Origin: Fibrobacterales bacterium
GTDB taxonomy: Bacteria > Fibrobacterota > Fibrobacteria > Fibrobacterales > Fibrobacteraceae
Length of the DNA stretch: 33,022 bases
Direction: 5' to 3'
Assembly (NCBI GenBank): GCA_025997455.1
Contig: BNUP01000010.1
Coordinates: 1 to 33,022, forward strand
The number at the start of each line of letters is the position of its first letter. The first letter of the stretch is position 1. The position numbers were made by a program, and so were the translations under genes. The notes under the pieces were generated by a model. That model worked only from the letters and a program-made list of their open reading frames with translations, had not been told where the DNA came from and made no database searches. This document shows, piece after piece, positions 27,941 through 33,022 of the stretch.

Positions 27941-29099
27941 AGTTTGTTTGCTCGGAGCAACGGGTTCAATAGGCGATTCTTGCCTTGAAGTGTTGCGACA
28001 GCACCCTGAAAAATTTACCTTGACTTCTGCGGCGGCATTTGGCAATGTGGAAAAAATGGCAGAAATTGCCTCACTTCACCCTAATGCAAAACTCGCACTT
28101 TTTGATGATACCTCTGCCCTGCAACTCCAAAAAATTACGGGAAAAAAAGTTCTCGGCGGAATGGACGGTTTGCTTGAACTCGTCGCCGATTCGGAATGCG
28201 ATTTGGTGGTGAACGGGTTAAGCGGTTCGGTTGGTTGCCTGCCGACTTTGAAGGCTATAGAATGCAACAAAAAAATCGCACTCGCAAATAAAGAGACCTT
28301 GGTTATGGCGGGCGAGATTATAGGCACGGCTCTCAAAAAAAATCCCAAGGCACAAATTACACCCGTTGATAGCGAACACAATGCAATTTTTCAATGCTTG
28401 TCGGGTAGAACTTCAAATGCGGGGCAACCCGTAAGCGAAATTGAAAATATTATAATTACCGCGAGCGGAGGACCTTTTAGAGAATTGCCCGCCGAGAAAT
28501 TTTCGCAAATTACATTGCAAGACGCGCTCAAACATCCCGTTTGGAGTATGGGTAAAAAAATTACGATTGATTCCGCATCTATGATGAACAAAGGGTTGGA
28601 AGTTATAGAGGCACATTTTCTCTTTTGCATTGAATACGAAAAAATTAAAGTGGTGATTCATCCGCAGAGTTTGGTGCATTCTCTTGTGCAATTTCGCGAT
28701 GGTTCGCTTATGGCTCAAATGGGCGTGCCCGATATGAAAATTCCCATTCTGTGCGCTATGACTTATCCCGAACGACCATATTTGGAAACTAAGCGGCTTA
28801 GTTTGGCAGATGTCGGTTCGCTGAACTTTTTTGAACCTGATTTACAAAAATTCCCCTGCCTTGCCCTTGCTTACCGAGCGGGATTTGAAGGCGGCACCCG
28901 CACTGCGGTTTTGAACGGTGCAAATGAGGTTTTGGCAAATGCCTTTTTGCAAGAAAAAATTTCATTTACGGATATTCCGTGCGGCATTGAAAAATGCTTA
29001 TCTGCAGTTCCCGAAACAAACGGAGAATTGACATTGGAGAAAATTTTAGAGGCAGATAAAGAGGCTCGAATATTCGCAGAGAGTTTTATAAAAAGTTGA
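27933..29099 (+). CDS. dxr: 1-deoxy-D-xylulose 5-phosphate reductoisomerase
   Basis: A 388-residue enzyme of the MEP pathway for isoprenoid precursors. The NADPH loop is LLGATGSIGDSCLEVLRQHP. VDSEHNAIFQCL and SASMMNKGLEVIEAHFLF carry metal- and substrate-binding residues, and HPQSLVHSLVQFRDGSLMAQ is the conserved later segment. It converts DXP to methylerythritol 4-phosphate in the cytoplasm. The ATG lies inside nuoK (8-base overlap), so it is translated from the nuoJK transcript. Its pairing with complex I genes has no known functional reason. Confidence 0.96.
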   Translation: MCRVCLLGATGSIGDSCLEVLRQHPEKFTLTSAAAFGNVEKMAEIASLHPNAKLALFDDTSALQLQKITGKKVLGGMDGLLELVADSECDLVVNGLSGSVGCLPTLKAIECNKKIALANKETLVMAGEIIGTALKKNPKAQITPVDSEHNAIFQCLSGRTSNAGQPVSEIENIIITASGGPFRELPAEKFSQITLQDALKHPVWSMGKKITIDSASMMNKGLEVIEAHFLFCIEYEKIKVVIHPQSLVHSLVQFRDGSLMAQMGVPDMKIPILCAMTYPERPYLETKRLSLADVGSLNFFEPDLQKFPCLALAYRAGFEGGTRTAVLNGANEVLANAFLQEKISFTDIPCGIEKCLSAVPETNGELTLEKILEADKEARIFAESFIKS

Positions 29100-29104
29100 A
29101 CGAG

Positions 29105-29165
29105 TAAAAGCCGAGTTCTCCACACCCCACACCCCATCCCCCAATTTTACTACATTCCCCGCCAT
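29105..29165 (+). promoter_or_regulatory. C-rich tract and -10-like TACATT before hpf
   Basis: GCCGAGTTCTCCACACCCCA and ACCCCATCCCCC, then TTTTACTACATT (TACATT at 29151-29156), CCCCGCC, and the ATG at 29164. Seven nt of spacing and no Shine-Dalgarno sequence. Confidence 0.5.
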
Positions 29166-29508
29166 GAGCAATATAAATGTTACCGTTCGGCACTTAGATG
29201 AGCCGTCATCAAAATTTCAAGCCGTTATTCAAGACGAAATCGGCAAATTGGAAAATCACTTTCACACCGTGACCGAGTTTTCGGTGGTTGTTGAGGGAAT
29301 TTCAAAAGTCGTTAATAATGTGGAGCACACCCGCAGCGTTGAAATTATCGCGGCGGTTCCGGGACACAAATTGTCGGCAAACGCAGAGGCGGAAAATTTC
29401 GGCAAAGCCTTAGATGAGGCAATTTCCAAAATTAAAGTGCAACTCGCAAAACACCACGAAAAAACCAACGACCATAAGAGTGTTCCTACTGCAGAAGTTG
29501 CAGGTTAA
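29164..29508 (+). CDS. ribosome hibernation promoting factor (HPF/RaiA family)
   Basis: A 114-residue short-form protein. NINVTVRHLDEPSSKFQAVI at the N-terminus and VEIIAAVPGHKLSANAEAEN followed by KALDEAISKIKVQLAKHHEK match the HPF/YfiA beta-alpha-beta fold. Such proteins occupy the mRNA channel of idle ribosomes. There is no C-terminal dimerisation domain, so it is a short form. The CgeB-like gene begins 13 bases after its stop. Confidence 0.92.
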   Translation: MSNINVTVRHLDEPSSKFQAVIQDEIGKLENHFHTVTEFSVVVEGISKVVNNVEHTRSVEIIAAVPGHKLSANAEAENFGKALDEAISKIKVQLAKHHEKTNDHKSVPTAEVAG

Positions 29509-29520
29509 AAAGGAAACTGT

Positions 29521-31083
29521 TTGAAAATAGAGTATTTCCCCGCCGAATCGGGCTGTTTAACGGCACGGGTGCTCGGTGGGAATTTTGAACGACTTTTGCA
29601 CAGTGCAATTTCGCCTGAGCAGGAGAGGAATTTTTACAGACCCAAATCCTTTGGCGAGGTTGTTTTTGCTTTTGGCATTGGACTTGGGTATCATTTGGAA
29701 TTTTTGCGAGACTTGCCGCAAGGGACGATTTCTCTTGTCGTTTTGTGCGATGCTTTCGCTGAAAATTTGGAAATTGTCAAAAAAAAATTAGAAGGTTTGA
29801 GCATTTTTGTTGTTGGGGAACCGCAAAACGCCTTCCCCGTTATTAAAGACAAAAGAATAACTGTAATCCGCCACCCCGCCGCCTCAAGGTATTGCGAAAA
29901 AGAGGGGGAAAACGGAATCAGAAAAATTTTGGGGGAGAACACCCCACACTCCACACCCCACACCCTATACTCCACCCCAAAAGTGGCTCTCCCCTTTGGC
30001 TCGCATTTTTTGCAGCAGGAAATCTTAAATGCCTTAAAAGACTTGGAAATTCCCGCGATAAAACTCCCACAGGAGAACAATAACCCAAACGAACTCGAAG
30101 AAATTTTGATGTTGAAATTCTGGGAAAATCGTCCAAGTTTAGTGCTCTCCGTAAATGGAAAAGGCATTGACTCCGAAGGCATTTTGATAAATGTCTGCAA
30201 AAGATTTTCTGTTTCTCTGCATATATGGTTTGTGGATGACCCTCGACCCATAGTTTGTTTATACTCAAAATCGCAATGCGAAAATATAACCGTATGGACT
30301 TGGGAAAAAGCATATATACCTTACTTAAAAGAAAAGAATTTTTATCGAGTGGCTTATTTACCGCTCGCTGGCGACCCTCATTTATTTTACCCCTCAAAAA
30401 TCAATACGCCGCTGCAACACAACTTAGTTTTTACGGGTTCTGCAATGGCGAGTTCCTTTCTCGATGAAATTTGGAGGCACATAACCTACAACAAAACTGA
30501 AGTGTTGCCAATCGCAGAAAATGCGGCGTTTCAAATTCTCACAGGTGCAATGACAGCCGACCAAATGCCGGGAGAAACAAAAGAAGAATCTTGGTTTTCA
30601 TCACTTGCAATTCACACCGCGAGCAGGGAAAAACGCCGTCTCTGCCTTGAACCTCTATTACCTCTCGGCTTGCAATTCGCAGGCGACCCGAAAGGTTGGC
30701 GCGAACTCTTTGGAAACAACATAAAAACACTTCCCGATATTGATTACCGCACAAATTTGCGCGAACACTATTCAAAGGGAAACATACACATAAACATTAC
30801 GAGTTGCCAAATGCCAAATGCCGTTAATCAGCGGGTTTTTGACATTCCGCTCTGCGGTAGATTTGTGATAAGCGATAATCAAAATGATTTATTTGAACTA
30901 TTTTCAAGTGATGCAATTTGTGCCGCCGCCACACCGGAGGAATATGCCGACCTCGCAAAATTTCACATTGCAAACCCTAACGCAAAAAATGAAATTGTGA
31001 AAAAAGCACAGGAATGCATTATAAATAATCACACATACAAACACCGTTTGAGCGTTATTCTGCAAGCGGATTCCAAGATTTAA
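29521..31083 (+). CDS. CgeB-like glycosyltransferase
   Basis: A 520-residue protein. The middle part (LVLSVNGKGIDSEGILINVC, LHIWFVDDPRPIV) resembles the DUF3880 domain of CgeB-like proteins. The C-terminal domain has INITSCQMPNAVNQRVFDIP, CGRFVISDNQNDLFELF and NHTYKHRLSVIL, the glycosyl-transferase family 1-type end seen in CgeB. It probably transfers a sugar to a surface or flagellar protein; donor and target are unknown. The start is TTG 29521 after the HPF gene. Residues about 138-155 (GENTPHSTPHTLYSTPK) are encoded by a C-rich tract like those used upstream of genes. The last 29 bases overlap the end of tsaD on the other strand. Confidence 0.8.
   Translation: MKIEYFPAESGCLTARVLGGNFERLLHSAISPEQERNFYRPKSFGEVVFAFGIGLGYHLEFLRDLPQGTISLVVLCDAFAENLEIVKKKLEGLSIFVVGEPQNAFPVIKDKRITVIRHPAASRYCEKEGENGIRKILGENTPHSTPHTLYSTPKVALPFGSHFLQQEILNALKDLEIPAIKLPQENNNPNELEEILMLKFWENRPSLVLSVNGKGIDSEGILINVCKRFSVSLHIWFVDDPRPIVCLYSKSQCENITVWTWEKAYIPYLKEKNFYRVAYLPLAGDPHLFYPSKINTPLQHNLVFTGSAMASSFLDEIWRHITYNKTEVLPIAENAAFQILTGAMTADQMPGETKEESWFSSLAIHTASREKRRLCLEPLLPLGLQFAGDPKGWRELFGNNIKTLPDIDYRTNLREHYSKGNIHINITSCQMPNAVNQRVFDIPLCGRFVISDNQNDLFELFSSDAICAAATPEEYADLAKFHIANPNAKNEIVKKAQECIINNHTYKHRLSVILQADSKI
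29939..29980 (+). repeat. C-rich tract inside the CgeB-like gene
   Basis: GAACACCCCACACTCCACAC, CCCACACCCTATACTCCACC in frame. It has the same unit composition as the intergenic tracts, including the GAGWWC lead-in. Confidence 0.75.
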
Positions 31084-32296
31084 CCTTAACCTCCCGCTCT
31101 AACTTTCCCTTTCGCTTTCGCAAAATTGCGGCGTATGCTATCATTGCTCCGTTATCGGTGCACAACTCTTTTTGCGGATAAATTAATCTCAGACCTTTTT
31201 TATCGCATCGCTCTTGCAAAAGTTCTCGCAAGCGTGCATTTGCACTAACACCGCCACCCAAAACCAAACTGCCGACTCCTGCTTTTTCCGCAGCCGTCAC
31301 CGCTTTTTGTGAAAGAATATCGACAATTGCCTCCTGCAAACTCGCACAAATATTCGGCATATTTTCTTGAACAAATTTCTCGCCGTGTTCGCTTATATAA
31401 CGCGAAACTGCAGTTTTGAGACCGCTGAATGAAAATTCTTCTTTATGAAGATTCGCCATCGTCTCTAAAAACTCGTCCGCTTTCCTATTGCGAGTTGCAT
31501 TTTCCGCCCGCAATGACGAGAATTGTAAGGCTCGCGGAAACTCATAAAAATGCGGGTCGCCGCCACTTGCCAAGCGACTTATCTCCGCACCTGCGGGATA
31601 ACCCAAGCCCATAATTTTTCCGCACTTATCGAAAGCCTCGCCAGCCGCATCGTCTCTGGTTCTGCCCAAGGAGACATATTCAAAATTATCTTTTACCAAA
31701 TACAATTCCGTATGACCGCCGGAAACTATCAGTGCCGCAAACGGAGGTTCAAGTGAGGGACGGAGAATGGGAGAAGTGTTCACATTAACTGCGAGGTTGG
31801 GGGGATTTAAGTTCCCTTCGTCTGCCCTGCGGGCGGAAAAGACGGGGGGAGAAAACGGCGTTTCTGTTAAAGAAACGCCGTTAGAGGGGGGATTTAAGGA
31901 TTGGTTTAATAAAGCCGCCGCCAAATGCCCTTCTAAATGATGAATGCCATAAGCGGCAATTTCCAAATCCTTTGCAAGACCAAGTGCAAAATTCGCTCCC
32001 ACCAAAAGAGAACCCATTAAACCGGGGCATCTTGTAAATGCAATTTGCCCGATGTCTGCAAGTTCCACTCCGGCTTTTTCCTTAGCCTTTTGCAATGCGG
32101 TCTCTACCACAGGCACAATTTTTTCCAAATGCGCCCGCGATGCGAGTTCAGGCACCACTCCGCCCCAAGCCTTATGTTCATCAATTTGACTATAAAGTTC
32201 GTTCGATAGAATTTCCGCCGAATTTTCCGTTTCCAAGAGCACTGCACAAGCGGTATCATCGCAACTCGTCTCAATTCCAAGCCAAAGGTTGTTCAT
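31055..32296 (-). CDS. tsaD: tRNA N6-threonylcarbamoyladenosine synthase subunit TsaD
   Basis: A 413-residue protein with the TsaD core: LGIETSCDDTACAVL at the N-terminus, HHLEGHLAAALL with metal-binding His residues, IVSGGHTELYLV, EEFSFSGLKTAVSRY, and LVLGGGVSANARLRELL. With TsaB/E it makes t6A in tRNAs reading ANN codons. Typical bacterial length is near 340; this one is about 70 residues longer. The excess lies in two repeat-encoded blocks: between HHLEGHLAAALL and FAALIVSGGH, and between FPRALQFSS and EEFSFSGLK. No Shine-Dalgarno sequence is clear; TATAGT from element A copy 3 lies 40 nt upstream. It converges with, and overlaps, the CgeB-like gene. Confidence 0.95.
   Translation of the reverse strand: MNNLWLGIETSCDDTACAVLLETENSAEILSNELYSQIDEHKAWGGVVPELASRAHLEKIVPVVETALQKAKEKAGVELADIGQIAFTRCPGLMGSLLVGANFALGLAKDLEIAAYGIHHLEGHLAAALLNQSLNPPSNGVSLTETPFSPPVFSARRADEGNLNPPNLAVNVNTSPILRPSLEPPFAALIVSGGHTELYLVKDNFEYVSLGRTRDDAAGEAFDKCGKIMGLGYPAGAEISRLASGGDPHFYEFPRALQFSSLRAENATRNRKADEFLETMANLHKEEFSFSGLKTAVSRYISEHGEKFVQENMPNICASLQEAIVDILSQKAVTAAEKAGVGSLVLGGGVSANARLRELLQERCDKKGLRLIYPQKELCTDNGAMIAYAAILRKRKGKLEREVKVKSWNPLAE
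31451..31514 (-). repeat. element A arm and small palindrome inside tsaD
   Basis: The minus strand reads GAGTTTTTAGAGACGATGGC then GAAT (31474-31451), one mismatch over about 23 bases from class II element A (GAGTTTTTAGAGACGACGGC, GAA). Beside it an ATTGCG/CGCAAT inverted repeat (31487-31514) encodes the rest of the extra block. Confidence 0.75.
31799..31898 (-). repeat. hairpin repeat with flanking direct repeats inside tsaD
   Basis: AACGGCGTTTC (31854-31864) and GAAACGCCGTT (31872-31882) form a perfect 11-bp hairpin with a 7-nt loop. GGGGGGATTTAAG occurs at 31799-31811 and 31886-31898, exactly 87 bases apart. The whole stretch is read through in frame as LNPP-containing sequence. Confidence 0.8.
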
Positions 32297-32335
32297 TGTG
32301 AGTTAGTTCCGTTTGATTTATTCTTTACTCTCTTC

Positions 32336-32341
32336 ACTATA
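32336..32341 (-). promoter_or_regulatory. -10-like TATAGT from element A, facing tsaD
   Basis: The minus strand reads GATTACTATAGTGAAG, with TATAGT about 40 nt before the ATG at 32296. It would give a leader of about 30 nt. Confidence 0.45.
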
Positions 32342-32516
32342 GTAATCTCCGAAGAACTCCCTCAAACTTTATCTCATAAAACAAGGAGTTCTTCAGAGAC
32401 GACGGCGATACTGCGAGCATTCGCCGCAGGATGACATTATCACCATAAAATACGGTTCGCCAGTGTCGCTTAGTAGGTTCTGACGACCTCTTAACGAGTT
32501 CTTCAGAGCCTACTCT
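32338..32516. repeat. element A copy 3 (class I)
   Basis: TATAGTA at the left end. Stem I is CTCCGAAGAACTCC with GGAGTTCTTCAGAG (one mismatch). Then ACGACGGCGA, a CTGCG..CGCAG hairpin and TTCGCCAGTGTCGC. Stem III is AGTAGGTTC (from 32472) with GAGCCTACT (32506-32514), including one G-T pair. The right end reads TACTCTACTC rather than TACTATA. Confidence 0.86.
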
Positions 32517-32610
32517 ACTCTCTATAAATACCCTCAAGGGGGATTTTGCTACCATAGAAAGTAATGTAGAAAATGACTAAAAAGCGTTTTAGTCTTTGAT
32601 AAATCACAAT

Positions 32611-32676
32611 TTTGGATTTATTTGGCTCTTTTTGGCTTTCTTTGGATTTGCTAAATTTGGCACATAATTGGCACAT
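32611..32676. repeat. phased TTTGG decamers followed by a TTGGCACAT pair
   Basis: TTTGG begins at 32611, 32621, 32631 and 32641, exactly 10 bases apart, then at 32656. TTGGCACATAATTGGCACAT follows at 32657-32676, a 9-bp direct repeat on a 12-base period. It lies in a stretch without genes (32517-32746) and has the look of a protein-binding array; no integrase or replication gene is adjacent. Confidence 0.5.
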
Positions 32677-32746
32677 CATCGGAAGAGATTTCAATACTTA
32701 GAATAGCAATTGATAAACGCAATACTTTTCACTTGGTCTCACTCTT

Positions 32747-32923
32747 TGCCCTATTAAAAAGAAACCTGAGATAATCTGTGTAAACAATGGCGGACAATAA
32801 GTATAGCCGCCCACTTGTAAAAAAATTGAGATAATCTGTATAAACAATGGTGGACAATAAGTATAGCCGCCCAATTAAAAAGGAGTCGTGATAATCTGTA
32901 TAAACAATGGCGGACAATAAGTG
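32747..32923 (+). repeat. tandem array of unit C
   Basis: Three units, the first truncated at its left (from 32747), then full ones at 32796-32855 and 32856-32915, and AATAAGTG starting another at 32916. The period is exactly 60 bases. Each full unit has GCCGCC near its start and GGTGG or GGCGG near its end. Confidence 0.88.
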
Positions 32924-32938
32924 TTGGCTAAAAGTTGT

Positions 32939-33022
32939 GAACGCGGTGTGGATAGAGCGCCCCAGAAAAATTTGCAATGCCGTATTTTCCACACCCTACA
33001 CCCAACACCCCATACCCTATTT
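32939..33022 (+). promoter_or_regulatory. upstream region of a gene beyond the window
   Basis: GAACGCGGTGTGGATAGA (32939-32956) is shared with the upstream region of the gene at 15999. Then CCGTATTTTCCACACC leads into a C-rich tract (32988-33022) that matches 16497-16530 upstream of ftsK. By analogy a plus-strand gene should begin within about 100 bases after the window end. Confidence 0.5.

Noticed and set aside
32337..32555. A 72-residue minus-strand open frame preceded by TTTTCTACATTACTTTCT
   Set aside because: The promoter-like lead is suggestive, but most of the frame is element A copy 3. It may be the start of a gene cut by the element, but nothing recognisable is encoded.
32748..32923. 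Possible CRISPR array
   Set aside because: The period is regular, but the whole 60-base unit is repeated with no unique spacers, single units occur elsewhere, and no cas genes are present.
32729..32992. A minus-strand open frame with a repeating VYTDY..GRLYL pattern
   Set aside because: The pattern is the 60-bp unit C read in one frame; there is no start signal, and the same peptide appears wherever unit C occurs.

Overview
The window looks like a gut or anaerobic member of the Fibrobacterota. The evidence is a lipoprotein with a Fibrobacter succinogenes major paralogous (FISUMP) domain behind a Ser-rich linker (15220-15879), a family 3 beta-glucosidase, Rpn-type nuclease genes and moderate-to-low GC judged by eye. 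The phylum is an inference; the genus cannot be read from this sequence. There are no rRNA genes, CRISPR arrays, prophage or autonomous transposases. One tRNA-Leu(CAG) is present.

Layout. 1-5828: a plus-strand run with an RsbW-like small protein, a STAS-HATPase fusion, a stand-alone STAS protein, a PpiC/SurA-like TPR lipoprotein, an inactive rhomboid, a gamma-carbonic anhydrase-like protein and a lipid kinase. 5829-6380: a scar where two truncated genes abut, then a terminator-like hairpin. 6524-10818: an ExbB/TolQ-like channel, then on the minus strand fabG-acpP-rnc-outer-membrane barrel. 10819-11627: tRNA-Leu set among repeats. 11628-13319: a small membrane protein, a MauE/DoxX-like protein and a TrmH-family rRNA methyltransferase, all between inverted copies of one repeat of about 115 bp. 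13610-16244: an outer-membrane protein, a CheR-type methyltransferase, the FISUMP lipoprotein and a small protein. 16589-19309: ftsK. 19557-22856: GH3 glucosidase, a small protein and a DUF5610-like protein. 22906-25472: a zeta-toxin/antitoxin pair and an ECF sigma/anti-sigma pair. 25808-26734: Rpn nuclease. 27054-29508: nuoJ-nuoK-dxr, then a ribosome hibernation factor. 29521-32296: a CgeB-like glycosyltransferase convergent with tsaD. The last 700 bases hold only repeats and promoter-like sequence.

The most unusual content is the repeat landscape. Six copies of a structured, MITE-like element (called element A here) have stems that change on both sides in step between copies. A 60-bp hairpin unit (unit C) occurs in tandem and is also nested inside other palindromes and inside element A. 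REP-like palindromes (unit B) share the frame GTAGGGGCG/CGCCC but differ in a self-complementary centre. C-rich tracts, G-quadruplex-prone on the other strand, sit just upstream of many starts. Pieces of these repeats lie inside reading frames: ftsK, tsaD (twice), the CgeB-like gene, and probably the ends of rnc and the DUF5610-like gene.

A second pattern concerns expression. Genes that lead a transcription unit mostly lack a Shine-Dalgarno sequence and instead have a -10-like TAYMTT/TATATT about 6-9 nt before the start codon, which predicts leaderless or near-leaderless mRNAs. Many genes inside operons (for example 1265, 4342, acpP, nuoK, 20249, 20519) do have a Shine-Dalgarno sequence. The three class I copies of element A each place a TACTATA end so that it faces out toward a gene start (acpP, the antitoxin, tsaD). 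All functional statements come from reading motifs by eye; no database search was run.
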